A DNA stretch of 64,000 bases from Euleptes europaea (lineage: Eukaryota > Chordata > Lepidosauria > Squamata > Sphaerodactylidae), in assembly GCF_029931775.1 (NCBI RefSeq), contig NC_079326.1:4370604-4434603 (forward strand), read 5' to 3'. The translations under genes were made by a program, and so were the position numbers. Below are positions 1 to 10,139 of the stretch, in pieces; position 1 is the first letter of the stretch; each line of letters begins with the position of its first letter. The notes below the pieces were generated by a model that saw nothing but the letters and a program-made list of their open reading frames with translations, searched no databases and was not told the DNA's origin.

Positions 1-384
1 TAATTATTTGGAACTGTCATGCGGGGTCTTAACCCCCGCATTTTGGGAGTGTCTCTGCCCTGGAGCAATTGGAGACCGACATAGCTTCTTCAGCCTAATT
101 GGGTATGCCTAATTGTGTTCTTTATGCAGCTCTGTGCTTAGAAACTGGTCAAGTGTTATTCGAAACTAGAGCGTGGCTTATCACGGTTAAATTCTAGCAT
201 CTTTTTATCTATCTATGTTCTAACCTTGTCAGAAATACTCAACTGCAACAATTCTATGTTACTATGTAGACACCTCATGTGTCGATTTTATGCCAATAAA
301 GGAGATTGTATAGTATTGTTCAGTTTCAGTCACCTTTATTGGCATGACAGTATAGTATTGTTGTATTCCCTCCAAGCCAGAGAG
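1..384. other. Non-coding flank with a 13-bp inverted repeat
   Basis: No gene is recognised. The only clear structure is a perfect 13-bp inverted repeat, ATGCCAATAAAGG at 290-302 and its complement at 333-345, separated by 30 bases. A short direct repeat, GTATAGTATTGTT, lies in the loop and again just beyond the second arm. The AATAAA inside the arm could be the polyadenylation signal of an old retroelement, but no family was identified. Confidence 0.4.
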
Positions 385-389
385 GCCCC

Positions 390-786
390 TCCTGTCTCCA
401 CCCTAACCCGCCCCCCGGAAGTCCATATAAGGGCTGGAAAGGGAAGCACCACCTTTCCAGCCATGTGCTGCTGGCCGCGAGGCTTTTCTCTGCCCTGCCC
501 GCACTCTCCAGACCGTCATGTTTGTTGGGGCGGGGCGCATCTTCCCACAGCGTTTCTAGCCTGGCTGGAGTTAAGCATATACTACTCTTTGCAGCTGTGC
601 ATCTTCGCTCCTCCGGCTGGACTCTGGTGCAGGCTGCCCCGAGGAGAGAGATGTACCTATCGGTGGCAGTTTTCCTGTTCGGCTGCTGGGGAAGGGGGCT
701 GGGGAAGCCCCTTTGGAGCCCTCAGAGGCGAGTGCAGGGCTGGTGGGAGGAACTGGCTCAACAGGGTGGAGGCCTGTGCCGGGACC
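390..786. repeat. Left copy of ~400 bp direct repeat flanking the Gmr1-like fossil
   Basis: This stretch closely matches 3753-4163 over its whole length and in the same orientation. Both copies carry a TATA-like CATATAAGG or CTTATAAGG followed by GGCTGGAAAGGGAAGCACCA on the plus strand. The position on both sides of the pol fossil suggests LTRs, but I see no TG...CA ends and the TATA-like motif points opposite to the pol reading direction, so another origin is possible. Confidence 0.5.
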
Positions 787-1272
787 CCCCCTTAATGGCC
801 CCATGTGCGGTCCACACGGAAGCGGAAGTGTCGGTGTGGACCGCAAATGGTCGGGCAAAATCAGGATTATGTAGGATGGGCCCTCGAGAGAGTGCTGTGT
901 GGAGATCATTGAAGGCCTCATTCACCTTTGGGGTCCACTGGATCCTATTAGGGCGGGACTTCTGAAGACAATCGGTTAAAGGACAAGCACAGCTTGCGAA
1001 GTGGGGTATGAATTTACTATAATACCCCACTAGGCCAAGAAACCTGCAGAGTTGTTTCTTATTTTAAGGTTTGGGGGCCTGTTCCAGAGAAGTGACTTTC
1101 TCTGGTAATGGTCTTAGCATGCCATGACCAACTATACAACCCAAGTATCGCATCTCTCTGAATCCGAGGTGGCTCTTGGCAGGGTTAACCCTGAGGCCGG
1201 CGTCGTACAGGGCACGTAGGACGGCCTCTAGATAACACAGATGGGTCTCCCAGGTAGGACTGAATATTACTA

Positions 1273-1969
1273 GGTAGGTAGGTAGGTAAAGATTTATTGC
1301 ATATAGCAAAGGCCGTTACAATCAAGTGACACAATCAAATCAGATTCAACAAGAAAACAGTTAAAATCAAGTAAAAAAAATAAATTTAAGTCAAATACAA
1401 ATGTTGTCCGGTTTAACTGCAATGCTGACTCAAATTTTCCTGGCTGCTAGGGCAAAAAGAGACATATTGTAAGTGACAGCAGAGTCAGTATCGGACAGGA
1501 GAAAAGAGAGCTTCTCCTGATCACTAAAACAGCTAATCTTGGATAAAAAAGACAAAAGAAATTTAGATCTGGGTTCATGGTACATAGAGCTGTTCAGCAC
1601 GTAATGGGGGAGGTCCTCGAGTTCTGAGGATCCGCAGATACATACACGAGAGGCCATCAGGATTTGGGCATAGCGTCCAGCTAACATGGCTGTTGGAATG
1701 GTCTGAAATCTTAATGACGTAAACGCGGCTCTGAGCTTGAATGCAGAAATTTTGGATAGGGGGCTCTTTCATGGTTCCTATTAAACAGTTTAAACCAAGG
1801 TGAAAATTTAGACCGGGAGATCATCTGACCGTCGGATGCGGCAACACACCTGAATACCCATTCCCACATGGTAAAACCTGAGATAGGCACACCCTGTGAA
1901 TCATTCATGATAGAATAGCGAATGAGAATGTTGTTATAAAATGTTGACCAAGCCCCATCTTTTGAGAGC
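1273..1969 (-). mobile_element. LINE 3' fragment inserted in the gypsy fossil
   Basis: A minus-strand piece holding the C-terminal end of a LINE ORF2: a Cys/His cluster (CICGSSELEDLPHYV), then LLSDTDSAVTYNMSLFALAA and a stop. Its 3' end lies at the low coordinate and finishes in TACC repeats. The identical 8-mer TATTACTA flanks it at 1265-1272 and 1970-1977 and reads as a target-site duplication; reverse-transcriptase homology of the host fossil resumes on each side. A similar C-terminus occurs in the LINE at 29.3-38.1 kb. The clade was not identified. Confidence 0.65.
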
Positions 1970-3752
1970 TATTACTATGTCATCTATGGCACTGGGCCAG
2001 AACTCTGTCCACCATTCATTGAAATGTGGCCACTGCACCATGTAGGCCAAAAGGCATAACTGTGAATTGGTATAGGCCCAAAGGGGTGGTGAAGGCCATC
2101 TTCTCCTTATCTTCTGGGTTCGTGAGGATTTGCCAGTACCCCTTCGCGAGATCTAACGCCAACAGGAATTGAGCAGAACCTAACTGGTCAATTAAAAGGT
2201 CGGCTCGCAGCATGGGGTATGCGTCAAACTTATTAACGGCCCGGTAGTCGATGCTACCATCTGGCTTAGGTACCAGCATGATAGGACTTCACCAAGCACT
2301 GATAGAAGGTTCGATGACACCCATCTCGAACATTTTGGCCACTTCTCGCTCTACAGCTGCCCATCTTTGGTGGGGTAGAGGTCGCCAAGGGGCCCAACCC
2401 ACCTCTCCTGCAGAAGTCTGTATGGCATGAGAGACTCACTGGATATGACCAGGATTGGCTGAGAACACGGGTGGCATAGCTCAGACTAGATTCCTGAGCT
2501 GACCTTGTTGAGATTCCGTAAGAGCCGGGTCTATTTTAGGGGCGTCCCCCATTGGTAGCTCTTGACCCCAGGGTAGTTCCCCCTCTGGCAACTCGAGGGG
2601 TTCTTCTTCCAAGTGACATTCAGCATTCTCTTCATCTTGAAAGACCCACTGTTTTAAGTCATTAATATGGAGTCACTTGGTCTGGCGAGGTGTGTCTCCA
2701 CATTGTAATTCATAAGAACAGGGCCCTAATACCCGCCTCACTTTATAGGGCCCCTTCCACAGATCCTTCTCCTCTGGCCCAAAAATGTGTCCCTTCACAA
2801 ACACCTTCATCCCTACTTCTAGGCACCGGTCCACAGCCCCAGAGTCATAGCAAACATTTTGGGCAGTTTGGGCGCGACTTAGGTTTTGAGCTGCCAGTGC
2901 CAGTGCCACTTCTAGTCTCTCTTGTAACTGCCGTAGGTACTCGGGGATCTCTTGGCCTTCTCCTGGATCGTCTATCCCTGTCAACTGCCCCCCCTGCCAG
3001 TCCTAGAATGCCGCGGGGCTTCCTCCCATATAAAAGCTCAAATGGGGCATACCCTGTGGAAGCCTGTGGAGTCTCTCTTACTGCAAAGAGGACTGGGTCT
3101 AAGAATAAATCCAATTGATTCAGGTGATCACTGGCCAACTTTCTCAACATGGTCTTGAGTGTCTGATTCAGACGCTCTACTAACCCATCTGTCGTATGGT
3201 TTTCCTTTCCACTTCACCACTACTCGCACCACTGGATAACGTTCCACGTGCCTATGGAAGCAAGCTTCTAATTATGGGCAGCTTGTCCGGTAACAGCAAG
3301 GTTAAGATCATTGATATAGACGATCCACTATCCACTAAGGCTTGACAACACTTTTCCCTCACCATAACTCTAGCAATGAGGGGAGACGGGTGGTTGCTAT
3401 GGGTTCCGGCATGCATCACCTCTTCACACCCTAAATCACACTCCATCATGGGGCACTCATGGCGGAAATGCCCCCATTGCCCACAGGTGAAACAGGAACC
3501 TACCCCTTTTGTTTCTGGACCGCGGGGGTCATCGCAATTAGGGATTTTGACTCCTTCTACTGGTTGGTTGGTTGACCCATGGATCATTGGAGGCAGGGTC
3601 CAGCGTGGCCATGGTCCTGCCAAGGACGGGATTCTGGGGCCCACATGAGCCCAGCCTCCTCGGGTAGAAGCCTCAGGGCCCCGGGTTCTGGGTTCAGGCC
3701 TGCTAGCCTCTTGCAAGGAGTCCCGCTGATCAAGAGAGACAACATATTTTCC

Positions 3753-4163
3753 AGGCCCCTCCCTGGCTCCGCCCTAACCCACCCCCCGGAAGTCCTTATA
3801 AGGGCTGGAAAGGGAAGCACCACCTTACCAGCCATGTGCTGCTGGCTGTGCCACTCTTCTCCACCCTGGTCACGCTCTCCCGATGGTCAGCTGTTTGTCG
3901 GGGGGTGGGGCGCATCTTCCTGCGGCGTTTCTAGCCTGGCCAGAGTCAGGCAGACGCCACTCTTTGCAGCTGCACATCTTCGCTCCTCCGACTAGGCTCT
4001 GGTGCAGGCTGCCACAAAGGAGAGAGACGGGCCCGTCAGTGGCAGTTCTCCTGTCCAGCTGCTGGGGAAGGGGGCTGGGGAAGCCCCTTTGGAGCCCTTG
4101 GAGGTGAGTGTGGGGCTGGTGGGAGGACCCAGCTCAACAGGGCGGAGGCCCGTGCCAGGACAG
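3753..4163. repeat. Right copy of ~400 bp direct repeat flanking the Gmr1-like fossil
   Basis: Partner of the repeat at 390-786, with scattered substitutions and small indels that imply considerable age. The zinc-knuckle part of the fossil abuts its left edge. See the left copy for the doubt about LTR status. Confidence 0.5.
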
Positions 4164-4790
4164 GAACATCACAGTTTGACATATTCTGTTAACACTAAAA
4201 ATAGGTCTAAAATACATACAAGATTTTTAGAATTCAAAAATGTTCAGACTTTAAGAATATAGTGGTGGCAGCTGCGGGTTAATGCTTTTCTGTGTGTTCC
4301 ATCCAGAGTGGTTGATTATGTACCAAGAAGGTCAGACATTGCTTTAACTCTTTAACAGATATGTAGCTTAATCCTGTGCACATTTATTCAGTCCCAGTGA
4401 ATTCAATGGGGCTTACTCCTAATCTGCCTTCAAAAGCTCTAAATGGAAACAAATGGTGTGTAAAACTTACACACAAATGAACACTCTTGTTAAGTGATTT
4501 TTCACTTTCAGAACCTATTGGAAAATTGCTTATAAACACAAAATGCAAAGCAGACTATGCATCTGAAATTAAAGTGTCAGAGGTTTTAAATTATGGGGAA
4601 TGAGGTAGTACTGTCACACACTCCCACAAATTGCAGGGATTCTTCATTTCAAAATGTTCATTCTCACTGCAGACACATACAATCTAAAACATGTTTTATC
4701 AACAACTTGAAGGCACAATAGCTATATAAGTATCTAATGAACTACATGATGCAGTTTGATAAACCAATGTATTGGAGCCGGCTTAAAATA
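4164..4790. other. AT-rich flank with a short interspersed-repeat scrap
   Basis: No gene seen. The part around 4365-4430 (AATTCAATGGGGCTTACTCC) resembles a short piece also found near 9370-9400 and is probably the tail of a common tetrapod repeat. The remainder is unremarkable AT-rich sequence. Confidence 0.35.
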
Positions 4791-5190
4791 TTTCAATTTT
4801 ACAGGGTCGGGAGTTGAACTATCACTTAATGCAGCGCAAGGTAGAAAAGTATAGACTTGGGAAGGCAGTGGCAAACCACCCCATAAACATATGCTGCCTA
4901 GTAAATGTCATGATGTGATGTCATCCCATGGGTCAGTAATGACTAGGGTCGCCAGGTCCCTCTTAGCCACCGGTGGCAGATTTTGGGGCGGAGTCTCAGG
5001 AGGGTGGGGTTTGGTGAGGGGAGGGACTTTAATGCCATAGAATACAATTGCCAAAGCAGCCATTTTCTCCAGGAGGAAATGATCTCTATTGGCTGTAGAT
5101 CAGTTGTAATAGCAGGAGATCGCCAGCTATTTCCTGGAGGTTGGAAACCCTAGTTAATGACCCAGTGCTTTTCTACCTTTAGGTAGAAAA
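4791..5190 (+). mobile_element. SINE copy split by a MITE
   Basis: The 3' half of a tRNA-derived SINE (GGCAAACCACCCCATAAACA, GATGTGATGTCATCCCATGG) runs to about 4943, is interrupted by the MITE at 4944-5152, and resumes at about 5153 (GACCCAGTGCTTTTCTACC). A more complete relative of the same SINE lies at about 9838-10083, where the corresponding bases are contiguous, which confirms the insertion. Confidence 0.6.
4944..5152. mobile_element. hAT-type MITE (TAGGGTTGCC family), copy 1
   Basis: A ~209-bp non-coding element that begins TAGGGTCGCC and ends GGAAACCCTA, so its ends are imperfect inverted repeats. Flanks GTAATGAC and GTTAATGAC look like a slightly eroded 8-bp target duplication. A second copy at 23987-24237 has a perfect 8-bp duplication. 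A shorter relative lies near 17470-17515 and an end fragment near 42020-42045. Confidence 0.7.
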
Positions 5191-5199
5191 GAAACATAA

Positions 5200-6266
5200 A
5201 TACCCTGGAATATTTAGACATGTCTCTTCTTATTTCCAGAATCCAATCGTCTTGTACCTGTGGAGCTGCCTATCAATAATCGCTTCTCCATTCACTGTAG
5301 TAGAGGGGAGTTTCAGAGGGCAGGAGGGCCCCATGCTGGTCTGCCACAGGACAGCTGGATTCCAACTTTTGTTGGTCTCTAAGGTGCTACTGGACTCAAA
5401 TCTAACTGTAGTAAAGGGGACAGCTCCATGTGTGCCAGGTCTGCATGTGGAGCTCCCCCCTCTGTTGAAGAGAATGAGAAAGATCTACTTGAACCATGGA
5501 AGCGTGTGCGCACTGGCGCTCCCATGCACCTCGGTCAGTGGTGCTAGGCAACATTTTCAGTCTTGTTTTTACTTACATTGTTTGTTACGCTCCTATTGAA
5601 ATAAAACTTTATGAGCCAAAAATAGTCTTTAACATCAAATGCATGAGTTAATCAAACACATGCTAATTAAATCCACTTCAGTGATAATTTGTAGAGTTAT
5701 TTAGCTTACTCGCTCTAATCCCTGTCAATCTATATTTCCATTAGAAATTGGGCATCTAAAGGTCTGGCTCTATGTGACACATTTATATGGGAATGTATGA
5801 GTAGCCCTGGTGAATCAGAGCGATGGTCGATCTAGTCTAGCACCTTGTTTCACATGGTGACCAAAGAGATCCTCTTCCCCATAGCTACTGCCTGCCTGAA
5901 GGGCTACATTATTGCCTTGTGCCCCACCTCAGTGGCCACAGCTTCACCTACCCAACTGAAAAATTAGAATACTACCTCACAGGTATGAACAAGTACGAAC
6001 AATGGTAAAACAACTAGCAAAGGACATTTTTCTTCTATGATACACCATAGGCCACAAGTGTCATCATTTTGTTTGTATCAAAAGACTTGGCAACCACTCA
6101 TCCAACCTGTACTCTGAAGGTATCACTCATGAGGTGTAGGCAATACTTATATGGTTTAATTTCACCAAAATGGCTCACTGACATTGGCTTTCTCAAGTCA
6201 AGTTTTTGTATCAGTCCTCTGCCTAGTCAATCGCTATCCAGGCCCTTTTTGACATAAGGGCAGTTA
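5200..6266. other. Upstream flank without recognised genes
   Basis: Contains a short scrap of a widespread reptile repeat around 5380-5410 (AAGGTGCTACTGGACTC) and, at about 5795-5945, a degraded copy of the repeat family whose core reads CTGGATCAGACCA in other copies (18.85, 23.56 and 46.6 kb). No splice-flanked conserved coding sequence was recognised. Confidence 0.35.
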
Positions 6267-6492
6267 AGCCAGCGTGGTATAGTGGTTAAGAGTGGTGGAC
6301 TCTAATCTGGAGAACCAGGTTTGATTCCCCGCTCCTCCACATGAAGCCTGCTGGGTGACCTTGGGCTAGTCACAGTTCTCTCAGAACTCTCTCAGCCCCA
6401 CCTACCTCACAAGATGTCTGTTGTGGGGAGGGGAAGGGAAGGCTCCTTGAAGGTAGAGAAAAGCAGGGTATAAAAACCAACTCTTCTTCTTC
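6267..6492 (+). mobile_element. tRNA-derived SINE
   Basis: A full-looking SINE with an RNA polymerase III type promoter: box A TGGTATAGTGG at 6275-6285 and box B GGTTTGATTCC at 6318-6328. The body follows (CTCCACATGAAGCCTGCTGG, TGACCTTGGGCTAGTCACAG) and it ends in CTTCTTCTTCT followed by an A-rich run. This SINE type is abundant in squamates. It is not a tRNA gene: no cloverleaf can continue past the B box. Confidence 0.8.
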
Positions 6493-6499
6493 TAGCAAA

Positions 6500-7380
6500 A
6501 AAAAAAAAAATCAGATAAACTTGAGTAGCTACTTACTGCCCTAAATTGCTCAGCCTATGAGCTGTAACTGTGATATAATAACTCTCCAAAAAGTAAAAAT
6601 GCTGCTGCAGTTTAGCTTGAAATTATAAAAAGGAGAACTAGGATTGCTCATCATCTCATCCCTTAAACCTGTTCCAGCCTGTCTGTGCCTCCTGCACTGA
6701 GTGAGGTCAAATCACTGAGCCATTCAGAAATAATTCACAATGATTTGCGGCCTTCAGAAAAGCTCCCTTTTACATTCTTGATATTTTAGCCCTCTTCTTT
6801 GTATTTGAATCAAACAAACAAAAAACTCTATCTCCTCCATAGAAGGTGCTTCCTGCTTTTGTTCTACTTGCTTGTGGGCAGGATTGGCCCCAGACCCAAT
6901 GGTGCCCCAGGGGGAGAACATCTTTGTTCCCTCCATTTGTTCAGCTTCCGAATGTCTTGATTGGTTGCCCATTTTGATTCATGATTTGCACAGAAGATTT
7001 CTTCCAGTCATATAAGACAATTGATTTGAATGCTAGGATCTGCAAAACTGTGCTTTATTATGCTGCATATAATCAAATAAAAACGAGTTTCCTCTTAGAA
7101 GCTTTTTAGGAATAACTGAACTGTCTTGACACCAAGGAACTGAACTTTGCATCAACTTTGGATAGACCAGGTATTCAATAGTATTACAGTAGATTGTTAA
7201 TGGAGGTCTTTCCGTTTTACTGCCTGTTTAAGCTGTTGAAAGTATAGTTGACAGCAGATAACCTGTGACTGGAACTCCACCCCAAGGCTGCTGAGACACC
7301 TTCCCTGAATCTGGATGGTGAATGTCATAGATGGGCATCACTCATCTGTAAGGTCTTGCCGTGATGGGTTTAGACCCATT
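6500..7380. other. Flanking sequence, nothing recognised
   Basis: AT-rich, with no coding sequence, RNA gene or clear repeat. Short open frames here show no family resemblance. Confidence 0.3.
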
Positions 7381-7603
7381 TTTATTTACTTTATTTATAT
7401 CCCACCTTTCTCCTCAATGGGGACCCAAAGCTGCTTGCATCGTTCTCCTCTCCTTTGTTTTATCCATACAACAACCCTGTGAAGTAGATTAGGCTGAGAG
7501 TGTGTGACTGGCCCAAAGTCACCCAGCAAGCTTCCATGGCAGAGTGGGATTTCAACCTGGGTTTTTTAGATCCTAGTCTGACACTCAAACACTACACCAA
7601 ACT
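7381..7603 (-). mobile_element. tRNA-derived SINE, reverse orientation
   Basis: Read on the minus strand this gives a box A-like TGGTGTAGTGT and a box B-like GGTTGAAATCC, then a body resembling the SINE at 6267-6492 (GCTTGCTGGGTGACTTTGGG) and an A/T-rich 3' end. It is more diverged than the 6.3 kb copy. Confidence 0.65.
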
Positions 7604-8370
7604 TTTAAGTGTTTGACCATGAACTTTGGTTGCTTGGTTCAAGTTCATAAACACTGGAGTTAAATAACTAAAAAAAACTACAACTTGATTTACTGCCATC
7701 AAGGAAATATCAGAATTCTTAAATAAGTTCATGGCAATAGAGATGACTTACTTTTTCTCCCCATTGTTCAACTGATTTTTTTTGCAGCTAAACTTTCATA
7801 TATCTGGGGGTACACGAAAGGAGGAAGTGCTGAGTCAGCATTTCCCTCTGGGGAATGTTGTTAGCAGGCCTTGGCTGCATGGTGGTGCTCAAGGATAAAA
7901 TGAATCTCAATAATATACTTTTCAGTGTTCAAAAATTGAACTTCTGAAATGTTGCTAGCATGAAATATGCATTTCAGCTCTCAACTCAAGCAGCCCTCGG
8001 GATCTGTGGTGTTGCTGTGGAAGGGCTCCCTGTCTGATTACAAGGCATCATCTATTTTTCTCCTTCTCTTCTTCCTGTAGGAGCAAAGATGCAGGTACCC
8101 AAGACCTCCTGCAGTGGCTTTACGAATGCCTTTCCCAGTGTCAGAATCTTTTGACTAGAGATGCCAGGGAACAAAGCTGGTAGTGAACCCAGTTTTGGAT
8201 TTGTAGATCGTAGAATCTGAGACCCAATGGATCACCAACAACAATGAAATAGTGTTTCAGGAACAGGCAGACTATATGGCTGAATCTTCAGATTAATTTC
8301 TCACTCAGTTGTTCCATTTTTTGGTGGTTGCCTGCTTTTCATTTTGCACAATTTATATTTCCAATGCAAG

Positions 8371-8656
8371 CAATAAATGGGAGGAGGAGGAGAGGAGGAG
8401 GAGGGGGGAGGGGAGTAGAAGTTGGGTTTAATACCCCACTTTTCTCTACTGAAAGGAGTCTCAAAGTGGCTTGCAATCAGTTTCCTTTCCTCTCCCCACA
8501 ACTGGCATCTTGTGATGTAGGTAGAGCTGAGAGGGTTCAGAGAGAACTGTGACTAGCCCAAGGAAACCCAGCAGGCTACATGTGGAGGATGGGGAAACCA
8601 ACGAAGTTCACCAGATTAGAGTCCGCTGCTCTTACCACGACACCACACTGCTGTAA
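8371..8656 (-). mobile_element. tRNA-derived SINE, reverse orientation, with GGA-rich tail
   Basis: On the minus strand it starts CAGCAGTGTGGTGTCGTGGT and reads AGAGCAGCGGACTCTAATCT, clearly the same SINE type as at 6.27 kb. The 3' tail, at the low-coordinate end, has become a GGA/GGGA simple repeat at about 8380-8415. Confidence 0.75.
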
Positions 8657-8659
8657 CTG

Positions 8660-9540
8660 TTTACAGACCCAAGAGAAGTTGACTGCAGCCTCTTGAAAAC
8701 CAATTGTTTGTAGCATCCACTGAGCAGTGAAGCAAATTTTTCCATCTCTCTATCATCCGGCATTTGCAATTGCTTGCAGTGATGTGGCAAACTCACCAAA
8801 TGTGTCTGATCGCCAGATCTCTGGATGGATGCAGGTGCCCAAGGGGAAGTTTACAGAGAACTATGCACTGATTTAAGTCATTCCACAGGGCATTTATGAG
8901 GGGGCACACAACACAGGCCAAGTAGTCCATACTGCGTCTACTCACAATGAGCCGGTTATCCACTGGAATCTTACAGCAGTACAATTCAATGTTTGTGTTA
9001 ATCTCTATCTATCTCACAAGGGTATATTCTTTTAACACTTGACCCAACTGCTGCAGCACCATTTTGTAAAATTATTATTATTTGCTTCACTCAGCTAAGA
9101 AATGGCATTGATTTTTTTTTAAAAAAATATAATGTATAGGCAAGGATTTTGATGGCATTTGAATTAAACCTTTGGTCTACATGTGCTTTGTGATGGAGGA
9201 AGAAGGGGCTGCTCCATAAAAATTTAAATTATTTTCTCTGTGCTGAACAGCAAACAAAAGCACACAAAAGCCCTGCCCATGATACAGATTTTCCATTGTT
9301 GGAAAGGGTCCCATATCCCACCTGGACAATTCAGAGAGCAATCATAAACAGGTCTACTCACAGGTCTATTCAATGGGGCTTACTTCCAGGAAAGTGTTTT
9401 TAGGATTGCACTGTTGGTCACCTGAAGAATAAAGATTCTGTAGGACTTTTTGTTCTAGCTAGTGTATCAATTTAGAGCACCTCTCAGCCACATTTCACAC
9501 CAGTAAAATACAATAGGCTTTCAAAAGATTCATCAGCTTC
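8660..9540. other. Flanking sequence, little recognised
   Basis: No gene seen. Around 9340-9420 lies a short interspersed-repeat scrap (TATTCAATGGGGCTTACTTCC) also seen at about 4.37-4.43 kb. Confidence 0.3.
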
Positions 9541-9740
9541 AGACTCAGCTCTCGATCTGGGCTGACAAGCTCACTGCAGGCTCGCCAACTGGGGGAGCTA
9601 CCCCCCCCCAGTCCCGATATGGGCTGAGGAGCCCACTGTGGCCAGCTGAGGCAGCCACCCACCCTGCTCCCAGTCTGGGCTGGCGAGGCCTGGCCTGGCC
9701 CGACGAAGTGACATTTATGTCATATCCGACCCCCTGTTCT
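9541..9740. mobile_element. Partial hAT-type MITE (CAGGGGTGTCAAAC family)
   Basis: GATCTGGGCTGACAAGCTCACTG and GTGACATTTATGTCATATCC match the interiors of the related elements at 21692-22679 and 58625-58871. The terminal inverted repeats are not recognisable here, so this is a decayed internal piece. Confidence 0.5.
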
Positions 9741-9779
9741 ACAGGGTTTAAATGAGGCCTCTGAATCTGTGTAGCCACG

Positions 9780-10133
9780 CAGTGGTTCTCAACCTTTTTT
9801 GCTCCATTCCCCCCTTTCACCATTGTTCAGAATGAGTGTTAAGCTGCAGTACTGCAGTCCAAAGTTCTGCTCACTACCTGAGTTTCAAGGTCGACTCCGC
9901 CTTCCATCCTTCTGAGGTTGGTGAAATGAGTACCCAGCTTGCTGGGGGTAAAGGGAAGATGACTGGGGAAGGCACTGGCAAACCACCCTGCAAAAACAAA
10001 GTCTGCCTTGGAAACGTCGGGATGTGACGTCACCCCACGGGTCAGGAATGACCCGGTGCTTGCACAGGGGACCTTTACCTTCCCCCCACCCCAAGATAGT
10101 CTAACTATAATTCCCCCTTGTTGAGAACCCATG
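9780..10133. mobile_element. hAT-type element (CAGTGGTTCTCAACC) holding a SINE
   Basis: Starts CAGTGGTTCTCAACC at 9780 and ends with the partly matching GTTGAGAACCCATG near 10133: typical hAT-type terminal repeats. A tRNA-derived SINE (about 9838-10083, with GTACTGCAGTCCAAAGTTCTG and the body GGCACTGGCAAACCACCC) occupies its middle. I could not make out a convincing 8-bp duplication around the outer element. Confidence 0.55.
9838..10083 (+). mobile_element. tRNA-derived SINE nested in hAT-type element
   Basis: Reads CTGCAGTACTGCAGTCCAAAG, then ACTGGGGAAGGCACTGGCAAA, then GTGACGTCACCCCACGGGTC and ends GGGGACCTTTACCTTCC. It is the more complete relative of the split copy at 4.8-5.2 kb. Confidence 0.65.
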
Positions 10134-10139
10134 GTCTAG

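Larger units (their letters stand above)
390..4165 (-). mobile_element. Decayed Ty3/gypsy fossil, Gmr1-like domain order
   Basis: Pol-like segments on the minus strand read 5' to 3' in the order zinc knuckle (CFTCGQWGHFRHEC) plus protease (ALVDSGSSISM) at about 3.25-3.72 kb, integrase C-terminal region (HLNQLDLFLDPVLFAVRETP...) at about 2.67-3.15 kb, reverse transcriptase (MLVPKPDGSI, LALDLAKGYWQI, VMPFGLHGA) at about 1.06-2.28 kb, and an RNase H start at 0.76-1.03 kb. Integrase upstream of reverse transcriptase is the hallmark of Gmr1-like gypsy elements, first described in cod. The fossil is old and broken many times, and it is interrupted by a LINE piece. The limits given include the flanking direct repeats, whose status as LTRs is unproven. 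Confidence 0.75.

Noticed and set aside
6267-6340. Possible tRNA genes (also at 43.1 and 57.7 kb)
   Set aside because: Box A and B are present, but the sequences continue as SINE bodies with simple or A-rich tails and do not fold as complete tRNAs.
9780-10133. A TSD for the CAGTGGTTCTCAACC element
   Set aside because: The flanking octamers TAGCCACG and GTCTAGCG do not match well enough.
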